Assembly (NCBI GenBank): GCA_026708005.1
Contig: JAPOVR010000156.1
Span: forward strand, 1 to 64,000
From: Actinomycetes bacterium
Lineage (GTDB): Bacteria; Actinomycetota; Thermoleophilia; Gaiellales; Gaiellaceae
Reading direction: 5' to 3'
Length of the DNA stretch: 64,000 bases
Shown: positions 7,925-16,596 of the stretch, piece by piece
Numbering within the stretch: position 1 is the first letter of the stretch
How the letters are laid out: every line of letters begins with the position of its first letter
The notes under the pieces: model-generated
The model's database searches: none
What the model saw: only the letters and a program-made list of their open reading frames with translations
What the model was told of the DNA's origin: nothing
Translations under genes and position numbers: made by a program

Positions 7925-10081
7925 CTACGAGATCTTCTCGAGCGGGGCGTACTCGAGGATGAGCCGGCGCTCGGAGCTGTCAGCCGAGAAGCGCACGGTC
8001 ACGATGCCGCCGGGCTCGATCCGGGTGACGACCCCCTCACCGAGCGTGCCGTGCCGCACGGTGTTGCCGGTGGCGAGGTCGGGTACCTCCCTGGACGGCT
8101 TCCTCGCCAGGGAGCGGTGGCCGTACGAGCTCCACGAGGCGGAGCGGAGACGGTCGCGCTCGATCCCCTCCCCCAGCTCATCGAGGAAGCGGCTCGCCAG
8201 GCGCTGGCGGCTCCGGCTTCCCCAGAGCGATCGAGCCGACGCGTGGATGAGCGTGAGCAGCTCCTGCGCCCTTGTGACGCCGACGTAGAACAGCCGGCGT
8301 TCCTCCTCGACGCTCTGCTCCTCGATCGAGCGCTGGTGCGGGAAGATCCCCTCCTCCATGCCGGTAATAAATACCACGCGGAACTCCAGCCCCTTGGCGT
8401 TGTGCAACGTCATCAGGGTGACGAGGCTCTCGCGCTCCTCGAGGTCGTCGGAGGAGGACGTGAGCGAGACCTCCTGCAGGAACCGCTCCAGGCTCGGGTC
8501 GGGCTCGCGCTCGATGAACTCGTGCGCGACGCCCACGAGCTCCTGCAGGTTCTCGAGCCGGCCGCGGGCCTCGATCGTGCGCTCTGCCTCGAGCGCCTCG
8601 ACGTAGCCGGCCCGCTCGAGCACGCGCTCGAGCAGCTCAGGCACGGCGAGATCCTGGGCGGCGGAGGAAAGCGACTGCATGAGCGTGTGGAACGCCCCCA
8701 CCGAACGCAGGGGCGCTGCGCCCAGGCCGACCGCGTCGGCACGCGCCACCGCCTCGAGCAGCGAGATCCCCTGGGCGTCGGCGAAGGCACGAAGCCGGCC
8801 GAGCGTGGTGTCGCCGATGCCCCGCCGCGGGCGGTTGATGATGCGGCCAGCCGAGACGGCATCGGCGGGGTTCGCGAGCACGGCGAGGTAGGCGAAGGCA
8901 TCCTTGATCTCGGCCCGCTCGTAGAAGCGCGGCCCTCCGATGACCTGGTACGGAATCTGCTGCCGCGCCAGCAGGTCTTCGATCACCCGCGACTGGGCGT
9001 TCGTGCGGTAGAAGATCGCGATCTCGGAGCCGGTGAAGCCCGCCTCGATCAGGCGCACCACCTCGGACACGACCAGACGCGCCTCGGCGTGCTCGTCCTC
9101 GACCTCGATCACCCGCACAGGCTCGCCCTCACCGAGCTCGCTCCAGAGGTCCTTCGGCTTGCGCTCGGTGTTGTTGACGATGACCGCGTTCGCGGCCTGG
9201 AGGATGCGGTTCGTCGATCGGTAGTTCTGCGCGAGGGGGATCACCACGACGTCGCCGAAGTCGTGCTCGAACTCGAGGATGTTGCGGATGTCGGCGCCGC
9301 GAAACGCGTAGATGGACTGGTCGGGGTCGCCGACCGCGCACACGTTCTTCCGTTCCGCGGCCACGAGCTGGAGGAACCGGTACTGCGCCCGGTTCGTGTC
9401 CTGGTACTCGTCGACGAGCACGTACTGCCACGCCTTCTGCCAGTGCTCGAGCGCGTCGGGAAACTGCTCGAGCAGCTGCACGGTCAGCATCAGCATGTCG
9501 TCGAAATCGACGGCGTTGGACGCGACGAGGCGCTGTTGGTAGAGGTCGTAGACGTCGGCGGCGGTCAGATCGGAGAACGACCCAACCCGCTCGCGGTAGG
9601 CGTCAGGCCCGATCAGGCTGTTCTTCGCCATCGAGATCTGCGCGTGGATGCCCGCGGGCGCGAAGCGCTTCGGATCGCGCCCGAGCTCCTCCAGGCAGAC
9701 CCTGACCAGCCTAATCTGATCGGCCTGGTCGTAGATCGTGTAGCCGGGCTTGTAGCCGATGCGGCCTGCTTCCCTGCGCAGGATGCGGCCGCATGCGGCA
9801 TGGAAGGTCATCACCCACATGGTCTGGACGACGCCGCCGATCAGGTCCCAGAGGCGCTCGACCATCTCGTTGGCAGCGCGGTTCGTGAACGTGATCGCGA
9901 GGATCTCCTCGGCTCTCGCGCCACACGTCGTCACGAGATGCGCGACGCGATGGGTGAGAACCCGGGTCTTGCCCGAGCCGGCTCCCGCGACGACGAGCAC
10001 GGGCCCCTCGGTGGTGAGCACGGCCTCGCGCTGGGCTGGGTTGAGCTCGGCGAGGTACTCCTCAGGCGTGAGCACAGACAC
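7925..10081 (-). CDS. pcrA: ATP-dependent DNA helicase of the UvrD/PcrA family
   Basis: This 718-aa superfamily 1A helicase unwinds DNA in nucleotide excision repair and replication restart. The sequence begins with the Q-motif region LNPAQREAV and Walker A GAGSGKTR at residues 33-40. It continues with motif II VDEYQDTN, motif III GDPDQSIYAFRGAD, and motifs V and VI (TLHNAKGLEF, RRLFYVGVTRA). The last 50 residues form the small PcrA-type C-terminal domain (VRHGTLGEGVVTRIE). I start at the GTG at 10081; an ATG 14 codons upstream adds an arginine-rich stretch with no family match. A long antisense open frame across it is a GC-driven shadow. Confidence 0.95.
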   Translation of the reverse strand: MSVLTPEEYLAELNPAQREAVLTTEGPVLVVAGAGSGKTRVLTHRVAHLVTTCGARAEEILAITFTNRAANEMVERLWDLIGGVVQTMWVMTFHAACGRILRREAGRIGYKPGYTIYDQADQIRLVRVCLEELGRDPKRFAPAGIHAQISMAKNSLIGPDAYRERVGSFSDLTAADVYDLYQQRLVASNAVDFDDMLMLTVQLLEQFPDALEHWQKAWQYVLVDEYQDTNRAQYRFLQLVAAERKNVCAVGDPDQSIYAFRGADIRNILEFEHDFGDVVVIPLAQNYRSTNRILQAANAVIVNNTERKPKDLWSELGEGEPVRVIEVEDEHAEARLVVSEVVRLIEAGFTGSEIAIFYRTNAQSRVIEDLLARQQIPYQVIGGPRFYERAEIKDAFAYLAVLANPADAVSAGRIINRPRRGIGDTTLGRLRAFADAQGISLLEAVARADAVGLGAAPLRSVGAFHTLMQSLSSAAQDLAVPELLERVLERAGYVEALEAERTIEARGRLENLQELVGVAHEFIEREPDPSLERFLQEVSLTSSSDDLEERESLVTLMTLHNAKGLEFRVVFITGMEEGIFPHQRSIEEQSVEEERRLFYVGVTRAQELLTLIHASARSLWGSRSRQRLASRFLDELGEGIERDRLRSASWSSYGHRSLARKPSREVPDLATGNTVRHGTLGEGVVTRIEPGGIVTVRFSADSSERRLILEYAPLEKIS

Positions 10082-10189
10082 GCGGCGATGGTAACGGCGC
10101 AGCTCGCCGGCAGCGCGCCCCATCGTCCTGGCTCACGCGGACAGGGCGCGGCGGCCGCCGCGTCGACCCGCCGCCCTGAGAGCGAGTCG

Positions 10190-10924
10190 CTACCGGATTC
10201 TCTCGAGCGCTGGCTCGAGCCGAGTCTCGACCCACGCGCCCGCCGCTGACAGGGCGACGAGATCGGAGGACTTGAGGACAACGTCGACCTGGGGCCCGTC
10301 CGCCTTGAAACGAGGGTAGCTTCCCACCGTGACCGCCGGGTGGCACGCGGTCGCCTCCTCGAGGACCGCGACGATCTGCGCCTCGCTCGTCCGGTAGCTG
10401 CGGCGCCACGTCTCGATCGGATCGCTCTTGAAGCGCTGCTCGATCGAGATGAACATCGCCTCCATCTCCGCCGGCAGACCCGGGAAGACGTAGACGTTCT
10501 CCACGCGGAAGCCCGGAGCACCGCCCAGCGGGTTGTCAAGCGGCACGGCCCCGGCCGGCAGGTTCGCCCAACGCACCGCGTAGTCGCCCAGCCCGCGCTG
10601 TCCGAACCTCCGCCGCAGCGACTCGGCCAGATCCTCAACGACGCTCTGCCCAACGCCGAACGCGGCCGCGACCGCCTCCCGGGTGAGATCATCCGGTGTG
10701 CCACCGAGACCTCCGGTCACGAAGACGTGCTCGACGCGCGGACTGTGCTGGCCGAGGAACGAGGCGATCTCGTCGACGTCGTCACGCAGCGCGGCAAGCA
10801 GCCGTACCTCGATGCCGGCCTGAGCGAGACGGCGGGCAAGCCACGATCCGTTGGTGTTCTCGACGTCCCCGCAGATGATCTCGTTGCCTACGGTCAGGAT
10901 CGCAGCGGTGCCCGGCTCTCCCAT
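10190..10924 (-). CDS. CinA-family protein, molybdopterin-binding-like domain
   Basis: This 244-aa protein matches the N-terminal MoCF domain of CinA (competence/damage-inducible protein A). Conserved parts are ILTVGNEIICGDVENTNGSW at the start, VFVTGGLGGTPDDLTREAV and VFPGLPAEMEAMF. In CinA the domain hydrolyses ADP-ribose or related pyrophosphates; the C-terminal nicotinamide-nucleotide deamidase domain is missing here, so it is the short form. It lies upstream of pcrA on the same strand, 108 bases away, and may be cotranscribed. A precise substrate cannot be assigned. Confidence 0.88.
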   Translation of the reverse strand: MGEPGTAAILTVGNEIICGDVENTNGSWLARRLAQAGIEVRLLAALRDDVDEIASFLGQHSPRVEHVFVTGGLGGTPDDLTREAVAAAFGVGQSVVEDLAESLRRRFGQRGLGDYAVRWANLPAGAVPLDNPLGGAPGFRVENVYVFPGLPAEMEAMFISIEQRFKSDPIETWRRSYRTSEAQIVAVLEEATACHPAVTVGSYPRFKADGPQVDVVLKSSDLVALSAAGAWVETRLEPALERIR

Positions 10925-11073
10925 CGGATCGGAGTATAGGGAGGGTGCTCGCGAAGGCCTTGCGAGCCGCGAGTCAGGGCAGGGGTCGAGCGGAGAATGC
11001 GTCGCCCCACGACGACCAGTCCGCCCGCCGCCTGAGCTGGGGGCGCCCTCGAGAGCCGGCGCGATGCCCCCCG

Positions 11074-12000
11074 CTACCGGCTGAGCGGGAAGGGGCGCCC
11101 AGCAAGAGCCGGCAGCGCCTGGGCGGTCACCAACACCGGCGAGCGCGCGTCCCCGCGCCGGTAGCGGATGCTGCCGTCGGGCTGCTGCTGCGCCTTCAGG
11201 TAGCGCCGCGAGCGCGGGGGCTCCTTCCTGCCCGCCGCGCGGAAGGCCTGCATGACCCAGGCGGTCGACTGGGTGTCCGGCGCTCCGGCCGCGGCCAGCG
11301 GGAACCCCCCGTTCTCCCGGCGGTGCTTGGAGAGGTAGCGGATCGCGCGTCGGATCACCTTCGCCCGCGCCGGGACGCCGGCGGCTCGCAGCGCCTGGAT
11401 CGCAGCGGCCGTGTCGTTCGTGTCCGGCGCGCCGCTCGGATGCCAGGAGAAACCGCCGCTACGGTGCTGATGCCGCTTCAGAAACCTGACCGTCGCCTTC
11501 GGCACCGGCCGGCCCCCGGCGTGGAGCGCGAGGATTCCCCAGATCGTCGAGTTGAGGAAGGGCCCGATCCGCCCGCTCGCCACGTGATGCTCGTTCAGGT
11601 GCGCCAGCGGCGAGGCGACATCCTGGCCGAGCGAGGTCAGGGCGAGAATCCGAAGCTCGATGTCGGTTGCCTTGCACACCTGCCGGCCCGTGCAGTAGGG
11701 CCGTCTCATGAGGAAGTGCGCGGGCGTCGCTCCGCCGCGGCGAAGCCTCGCAACGTCCACGTCGGCCGCGTCGAGCGCGAGCACGACCCACGCCGTCAGC
11801 GTCGGATCCGATCGGCCCTCCGGCTCGGCAAACCCGCCGTCGCTCTGCTGGCGGTTCTCCAAGAACTCCACAGCCCGGGCAACCGCCTCCTTGTTCGAGG
11901 CGGCCGCGGCCGCCTCCGGTGTGAACGCCGCCAAGGCAGCGCCCGCACAGGCCACAGCCGCAATGAGCCCCAGCCAGCGCCGCATCCCGTGCGCACTCAC
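11074..12000 (-). CDS. Exported alpha/alpha-barrel repeat protein (prenyltransferase/terpene-cyclase fold), last gene of the B12-regulated operon
   Basis: This 308-aa protein starts at a GTG that overlaps the stop of the S-component gene (GTGA). Residues 6-35 form a signal peptide. The rest consists of repeated helix pairs with motifs QQSDGGFAEPEG, HRSGGFSWHP, APDTNDTAAAIQALRAAG, RRENGGFPLAAAGAPDTQST and QQPDGSIRYRRG, the pattern of the alpha6/alpha6 barrel in squalene cyclases and prenyltransferases. No catalytic aspartate-rich cyclase motif is seen. The N-terminal domain of vertebrate transcobalamin and intrinsic factor has the same fold. With two DUF4430 proteins in the same riboswitch-controlled operon, a role as extracellular cobalamin-capture domain is a reasonable inference. 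Confidence 0.85.
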   Translation of the reverse strand: MSAHGMRRWLGLIAAVACAGAALAAFTPEAAAAASNKEAVARAVEFLENRQQSDGGFAEPEGRSDPTLTAWVVLALDAADVDVARLRRGGATPAHFLMRRPYCTGRQVCKATDIELRILALTSLGQDVASPLAHLNEHHVASGRIGPFLNSTIWGILALHAGGRPVPKATVRFLKRHQHRSGGFSWHPSGAPDTNDTAAAIQALRAAGVPARAKVIRRAIRYLSKHRRENGGFPLAAAGAPDTQSTAWVMQAFRAAGRKEPPRSRRYLKAQQQPDGSIRYRRGDARSPVLVTAQALPALAGRPFPLSR

Positions 12001-12734
12001 TGCCAGACGACCTCCGTTCGCAGCCGGCGCCCGTGCCGATCGAGCAGGCGCCGTAATTCGGGCCCGATCGCGAGCGCGAAGATCACGTTGCCGATCGCAT
12101 GGGCCAGCACGAACGGCAGCCCGCGCGAGAGCTGCACCGTGAAGGAGCCCAGCGTATGCGGGTAGAAGCTGAACCACTGCCATACATCCATCAGGCCCGA
12201 GAACACCACCCCGAGGGCGAACGCGACCGCGGCGAAGGCATACCGGCGCACGACCACGTGGCGCAGCGCACCGCCGGCCGCCCCGCAGGCCGCCCAGCCG
12301 AGCATCTGCCACGGCGTCCAGATGCCCTGGCCCAGGAAGAAGTTCGAGACCAGCGCTGCGACTGCCCCGACCCCCATTCCAGCCCTGGGTCCAAGCGCGG
12401 CGCCCGTCGCGAGCACGATCACGGTCACAGGCTGCACGCCGGGCACGAAAGCGAAGAGCACGCGGCTCGCTGCAGCGACGCCGCCGAGCGCCGCGACCAG
12501 CGTGACCTCCTTCGCCGAGCCCTGCCCCGCGTCGAGCCACGCAGCGCCGGCCACGAGCAGCGCGACCGCCGCGAGCAGCAGCGAGAGCCCGGCTCGGCTC
12601 GGATCGAGAGCCGCCCACGCCGAGGCGGCCAACGTAGCCGCTGCTGCTGCCCCACCGAGAGCCGGAGCACGCGAGAGCACGGCTGTGCTGAGCCAGGGCC
12701 CAACCGGAGCGTGTCCAGACAGGCTCCTAGACAC
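11997..12734 (-). CDS. ECF transporter substrate-binding (S) component
   Basis: This 245-aa membrane protein has about six hydrophobic segments. Typical S-component stretches are GVQPVTVIVLATGAALG, NFFLGQGIWTPWQMLGWA and FALGVVFSGLMDVWQW. S components bind a vitamin and topple in the membrane when driven by the T/A1/A2 module. I place the start at the GTG at 12734, overlapping the ATPase stop by 8 bases. It lies between the ATPase gene and the barrel-protein gene in an operon headed by a cobalamin riboswitch, so cobalamin or a corrinoid is the likely substrate. Confidence 0.85.
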   Translation of the reverse strand: MSRSLSGHAPVGPWLSTAVLSRAPALGGAAAAATLAASAWAALDPSRAGLSLLLAAVALLVAGAAWLDAGQGSAKEVTLVAALGGVAAASRVLFAFVPGVQPVTVIVLATGAALGPRAGMGVGAVAALVSNFFLGQGIWTPWQMLGWAACGAAGGALRHVVVRRYAFAAVAFALGVVFSGLMDVWQWFSFYPHTLGSFTVQLSRGLPFVLAHAIGNVIFALAIGPELRRLLDRHGRRLRTEVVWQ

Positions 12735-14088
12735 GCGCAACCTCCCGTATGCCCAGCTGCACGCGCCGATGCGCCGGGAAGTCACGGTCGTGGGCCGCCA
12801 CGAGCACCGCGTTCCCTGCCGCCGCGTATTCGGCAAGCCAAGCCGCGAGCTCCTGCTTGCGCACGGGGTCGACGCCGCGGGTGGGCTCATCGAGCACGAG
12901 CAGGTCGGGCTCGGCAACCGCCACCGCAGCGATGCCGAGCCGCTCCCGCTCGCCGCTCGAGAGATCGCGCGGATGGCGCCGGGCCAAGTCGACCAAGCCA
13001 AAGGCGGCCAGCGAGCCGGCCGCGCGGGCCCGATCGCCGCCGACCGCAAGCGCGACCTCGTCATCGACGCGATCGCGCACGAGGTACCGCCCTGGATCCT
13101 GCGAGAGGTAGCCGGCACGACCCGCCCGCGTGGCGGAACCCGACTGGGCCGTTAGCAGACCGGCAGCGAGCTTGGCCAGCGTCGTCTTGCCGCAGCCGTT
13201 GGGGCCCTCGAGCGCCACGATCTCGCCGGCGCGCACCTGCAACGAGACGCCGCTCAGGACCGGCGGCCCATCGTGGTAGGCGAAGTCGACATCGAGCATG
13301 GTCAGCACCGGAGGCCCAGCGCTCGGTGCGTCGAGCCCAGGGATGGCCGGAGCTCCCGCGAACGGAGGACGCTCGGACGCAAGCCACGTCAGCGCCTGCG
13401 CATGCGGCGCGTCGAGCAGCAGGCGCCCGTTCTCCATGTAGAGGACCCGATCGGCGCACGCAAGCGCCCGGCCGACGCGCTGCTCGGAGATAACAGCCGC
13501 CGAGCCGAGGTCTGGGAGCGTCGCGAGGAGATCCTCCGCGCCAGCGGGATCGAGCTGCGAGGTCGGCTCGTCGAGCAGAATCAGGTGTGGGCGAAGTGCC
13601 ACCGCCGAGGCGAGGCACACCCGCTGGAGCTCCCCGCCTGAGAGCTCCGCGGCCCGGCGGCCGGCGAGATGCAGGGCCCCCACGAGCTCGAGCGCTTCCT
13701 CCACCCTGCGACGGATCTCGGCGGGAGGCGTACCGAGGTTCTCGAGCCCGAAGGCGACCTCGTTCGTGACCGCCGTCATGACGATCTGCTGCTCGGGGTC
13801 CTGGAAGACGCTCGCGACGGTTCCCGCCAGCTGGGCGGGACGGGTCCAACGCGTATCGCAGCCTCCGACCGTGACGGAGCCGCGAAACCGCCCGCCGTGG
13901 AAGTGCGGCACGAGGCCGGCGAGCGCCCGCAGGAGCGTCGACTTCCCGGAGCCAGACGGCCCGAGCACCGCAACCAGCTCGCCGGGCTCGAGCGTGAGGG
14001 AGACATCGGTCAGGGCGTCTCGTTCGGTACCGCCGTAGCGGTAGGTGAGCCCCTCCACCTGCGCGAGCGGCGGTCCGGCTACAGCCAC
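12727..14088 (-). CDS. ECF transporter ATPase, fused A1-A2 (two nucleotide-binding domains)
   Basis: This 453-aa protein carries two ABC domains. The first has Walker A GPSGSGKST near residue 43, signature LSGGELQR and Walker B LILLDEPTSQ. The second has Walker A GPNGCGKTT, signature LSSGERER and Walker B LLVLDEPTRG with switch histidine AAHDRD. In the first domain the position of the switch histidine reads VISEQRV, so it appears to be glutamine, suggesting unequal sites. The protein energises the ECF module with the T subunit encoded immediately upstream, whose gene overlaps by 10 bases. Regulation should come from the cobalamin riboswitch at the head of the operon. Confidence 0.93.
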   Translation of the reverse strand: MAVAGPPLAQVEGLTYRYGGTERDALTDVSLTLEPGELVAVLGPSGSGKSTLLRALAGLVPHFHGGRFRGSVTVGGCDTRWTRPAQLAGTVASVFQDPEQQIVMTAVTNEVAFGLENLGTPPAEIRRRVEEALELVGALHLAGRRAAELSGGELQRVCLASAVALRPHLILLDEPTSQLDPAGAEDLLATLPDLGSAAVISEQRVGRALACADRVLYMENGRLLLDAPHAQALTWLASERPPFAGAPAIPGLDAPSAGPPVLTMLDVDFAYHDGPPVLSGVSLQVRAGEIVALEGPNGCGKTTLAKLAAGLLTAQSGSATRAGRAGYLSQDPGRYLVRDRVDDEVALAVGGDRARAAGSLAAFGLVDLARRHPRDLSSGERERLGIAAVAVAEPDLLVLDEPTRGVDPVRKQELAAWLAEYAAAGNAVLVAAHDRDFPAHRRVQLGIREVARV

Positions 14089-14795
14089 AGGGCGGCTCCC
14101 GCTGCGACGGCGGCCGCCAGCGCGACCGTCGTCCAGTCGCGGGCGCGCCAGCGCGCCTGGGGCTGGCGCGTTCGGCCTGCGCGCCCGAAGCCGCGGGCCT
14201 CCATCGACTCGGCGAGATTGAGCGCGCGCTCCAGCGAGCCCGCCACGAGCGGCGAGAGGAGGCGCCCTCGTCCTCGCAGGCCTTCGACCGCCACGCCCCG
14301 GCCTCGAACGGCCTCGGCCAGCCCCACCGCATCGCGCTCCAGCGTCGGCATCAGGCGAATCGCGAGCGCCGCCATCAGCGCCGAGCGCCGGGCGCCAGCA
14401 ACCGCAGCCAGCAGGCGGTCATGATCGAGCAGGAGCGCGTACGCGGCGAAGGCGAATGCGACCGCGGCCAGCCGCGAGCCGTGCAGGGCTGCTGAGCTGA
14501 TCTCTTCGCGGGTCACATCGAGCGGACCGAGCATGGGCACGATCGGGCCGCTCCAGAGCACGTGCGAGCCGTGCACCGCCAGCACCGGCGAGAGCAGGAA
14601 GACGCCGAGACCCGAGACCAGCCCGCCGACGACATACGGCCAGCGCCGACGCGCCGGCGCACGCATGACGATTGCGAGCAGGAGCACGGCGATCGCGGCG
14701 GCCGTCGCGACCCGATTGCTGAGCAGCGCTGCGGCCGCGGCGCCCGCCAGGCCAAGCGCAGCTGCACCGGGAGCGAGACCGGGGGCAAGCCTCAT
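14079..14795 (-). CDS. ECF transporter transmembrane (T) component
   Basis: This 238-aa membrane protein has five or more hydrophobic segments and the cytoplasmic coupling helices that bind the ATPases. The hallmark Ala-Arg-Gly motifs are visible as EAVRGRGVAVEG and SMEARGFGRAG. EcfT couples ATP hydrolysis to movement of the S component. Its start overlaps the stop of the DUF4430 lipoprotein gene by 4 bases, and its end overlaps the ATPase gene, which marks a translationally coupled operon. Confidence 0.92.
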   Translation of the reverse strand: MRLAPGLAPGAAALGLAGAAAAALLSNRVATAAAIAVLLLAIVMRAPARRRWPYVVGGLVSGLGVFLLSPVLAVHGSHVLWSGPIVPMLGPLDVTREEISSAALHGSRLAAVAFAFAAYALLLDHDRLLAAVAGARRSALMAALAIRLMPTLERDAVGLAEAVRGRGVAVEGLRGRGRLLSPLVAGSLERALNLAESMEARGFGRAGRTRQPQARWRARDWTTVALAAAVAAGAALWL

Positions 14796-15754
14796 TCGAG
14801 GATCTCTCCCTCACCGTCGAAGCGAGCCGTGTACCGGAAGCGCACGACGGCCGGGTCGCGGGCGAGCCGCAGCGCCGCCGCCTCGACGGCGACCCGAGAG
14901 CCGTGCAGCCGGAAGGTCACCGGCGATCCGTTCCGACGGCCGATCTCGGCCTCGAACGTCGCGCCGGTCTCGGCGTCGTCGACTTCGAGGACAACCAGGT
15001 GCGGCTTGCCCAAACCGGAGCGGCCGACCAGCTCCCGCAGGGCAGCCGCAGCCGACGACAGCACCTCGGGCGCGCGCACCTCAACGGGCCGAGCTTGGCC
15101 CTCCCAGCCATGGATGAGCGGCTCGGGAAAGGCACCGACGGCCGCCGCCGGATGACCGGCGGGGTCGACCCAGCTGCGGAAGTCCCACCAGACGATGTCG
15201 CCTGCCCTCACCCGCACCTCCGCCGCGCCGAGATCGGGCTCGATGCCGTTGACGAGGAAGAACCAGTCCTCCTGGCCGACGAGATCTCCTTCGATCCCCT
15301 CGATCGACTGCACGTAGCGCCCGCCGTGGCGCGTCTCGATCTCGGCGACGCGGTCGAGCGCCTGGATGACCGTCAGGCCGGCGGGCACAGCGGCCTCGAC
15401 GACGAGCTCGCTTCCGCCATCGCGGGTCACCCAGAGCGTCGCTTCGTCAGCTGCCGGCTGAGGCTCTGGCGCGGGAACGGCCGAGGGCTCTGTCGCGGGG
15501 GTCGGCAGCCCGGCGGGCACAGGCTCGATGGGAGGCGCCGGCGGCTCTGAAGGCATCTCCGGCGCCCAGGACATCTCCGGCTCGGAAGGCACCTCCAGGG
15601 TGGGAGGCACGGGCGCGGGCTCCTGCGCCTCTCGCGAGAGCTGCTCCGCGCCGACCCCTGCTGGCGGCGGGCCGGCGCCATCGTGCGAGACGCCCCCGCA
15701 AGCCGCAGCCGCGAGCGACAGCGCGAGCCCGGCGAGTGCGGCGAGGCGCAGCAC
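14792..15754 (-). CDS. DUF4430 lipoprotein, probable extracellular corrinoid-binding subunit
   Basis: This 320-aa protein starts with GTG. It has a lipoprotein signal (SLAAAACGG, Cys near residue 19) and then a Pro/Glu/Ala-rich linker to about residue 100. A DUF4430 domain follows: VPAGLTVIQALDRVAEIET, GQEDWFFLVNGIEP and VRAGDIVWWDFRSW at roughly 130-190. The last 120 residues form an extra alpha/beta region of unknown type. DUF4430 corresponds to the beta domain of transcobalamin/intrinsic factor. Anchored outside the membrane and encoded directly before the T component, it likely hands ligand to the ECF transporter. Ligand identity is inferred from the riboswitch. Confidence 0.85.
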   Translation of the reverse strand: MLRLAALAGLALSLAAAACGGVSHDGAGPPPAGVGAEQLSREAQEPAPVPPTLEVPSEPEMSWAPEMPSEPPAPPIEPVPAGLPTPATEPSAVPAPEPQPAADEATLWVTRDGGSELVVEAAVPAGLTVIQALDRVAEIETRHGGRYVQSIEGIEGDLVGQEDWFFLVNGIEPDLGAAEVRVRAGDIVWWDFRSWVDPAGHPAAAVGAFPEPLIHGWEGQARPVEVRAPEVLSSAAAALRELVGRSGLGKPHLVVLEVDDAETGATFEAEIGRRNGSPVTFRLHGSRVAVEAAALRLARDPAVVRFRYTARFDGEGEILE

Positions 15755-15760
15755 CGCGCG

Positions 15761-16423
15761 CTAGCTGGCGATCAGCGTCTGCGAGCGGATTGCGCCACGC
15801 TTGACGACCTGCGCCGTGCGCCACGAGGCGGTGCACACGCGACCCTTCCGCGAGAAGATGCGCCGCCGCTCATCGAGCTTGAACTTCACGTCTTGGGCCT
15901 GCGTGCTCGTGCCAGCCGCGTCAACCTCGTAGGCAATCAGGCACCGGCCGTCCCAGACGATGTCAAGCGTCGGCGGCCCAGCGAAGGTCGTGGGGTCGAG
16001 CCTGGTCCAGTACCAGAGCACGGAGTCTCCGTCCTCCAGGACGACAGCCGAGGCTCCAACGTCGGGGGCACGCCCGTTTACCTTGAAGGACCACCCTCTC
16101 AGCCCTTTGCCAGCGTACCGCCCCACCTGGTTGACGAACGAGCCGAACGAGAACTGCTGGACGTTGTAGAAGAACTCGCCGCGCGCGCTCGCGGCTTCGA
16201 GCAGGCCGAGCGCTGTGGGCTGCGGAAGCTCGACGGGAGTGCCGTCCTCGGCGTGGATCACCCCCTGGAACGGTGTCAAGAGCGGTGCTGTCGAGCCGAA
16301 GATGGTGCGCGACTTTCCCTCCACCCGAACGTGAGCGGTGATCTCATCACCGGCAAGTGCCGCCGGTACCCCGAGAGCGGCCATCGCCAGACAGCTGATG
16401 GTGACAGTGAAGAAGTGACGCAC
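15761..16423 (-). CDS. Secreted DUF4430 protein, first gene of the cobalamin-riboswitch operon
   Basis: This 220-aa protein starts at a GTG preceded by the strong ribosome-binding site AAGGAGG. Residues 1-24 are a signal peptide with likely cleavage after AALA. A DUF4430 domain spans about 65-145: PTALGLLEAASARGEFFYNV, GLRGWSFKVNGRAP and VVLEDGDSVLWYW. The rest is beta-rich, with two cysteines, in CLIAYEV and KGRVCTASWR, that may form a disulfide. There is no lipobox, so it is free or held by a partner. It lies 30 bases after the riboswitch and is the most directly controlled gene. A role in capturing cobalamin outside the cell is inferred. Confidence 0.82.
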   Translation of the reverse strand: MRHFFTVTISCLAMAALGVPAALAGDEITAHVRVEGKSRTIFGSTAPLLTPFQGVIHAEDGTPVELPQPTALGLLEAASARGEFFYNVQQFSFGSFVNQVGRYAGKGLRGWSFKVNGRAPDVGASAVVLEDGDSVLWYWTRLDPTTFAGPPTLDIVWDGRCLIAYEVDAAGTSTQAQDVKFKLDERRRIFSRKGRVCTASWRTAQVVKRGAIRSQTLIAS

Positions 16424-16452
16424 GATTCCTCCTTCCGCGAGGGGTCGCGATG

Positions 16453-16596
16453 GGCGCGCGTCAGGTCTTCTGACTCAGGGCTCCCCTCCACACCGCCTTC
16501 CCGGCTGCTCGCCAGTGGCTTCGTGGCGCAGAGGCTTCTCCCCTCACAGCGGCGGGACCGTGCCGGACTCACACCGGCTTCCCACGACCGCGCGCC
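16453..16596 (-). promoter_or_regulatory. Cobalamin (AdoCbl) riboswitch
   Basis: Read on the minus strand, this contains the conserved core GTGAGTCCGGCACGGTCCCG with CCGCTGTGA, then GCCACTGG, CGGGAAGG, and a B12 box AGTCAGAAGACCTGAC at about 16461-16476. The ends pair in an 8-bp P1 helix, GGCGCGCG (16596-16589) with CGCGCGCC (16460-16453). It ends 30 bases before the start of the first DUF4430 gene, so ligand binding may control translation of the ribosome-binding site AAGGAGG as well as elongation. It assigns the downstream ECF operon to corrinoid uptake, since these riboswitches repress uptake and synthesis genes when B12 is plentiful. Confidence 0.93.

Noticed and set aside
9930-9960. GTCACGAGA inside pcrA as a sixth copy of the dispersed element
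   Set aside because: Only the short GTCACGAG word is shared, it is explained by the coding sequence, and none of the other blocks is nearby.
7790-10249. An 819-aa open frame on the plus strand across pcrA
   Set aside because: It is fully antisense to a complete helicase gene with all motifs; its translation is Arg/Glu/Leu-rich without any family pattern, as expected for the mirrored frame of a GC-rich gene.
11074-12618. A single 514-aa fusion of the barrel protein with an N-terminal extension
   Set aside because: The first 200 residues are the S-component gene read in another frame; the GTG at 12000 overlapping the S-component stop and the signal peptide right after it mark the true start.
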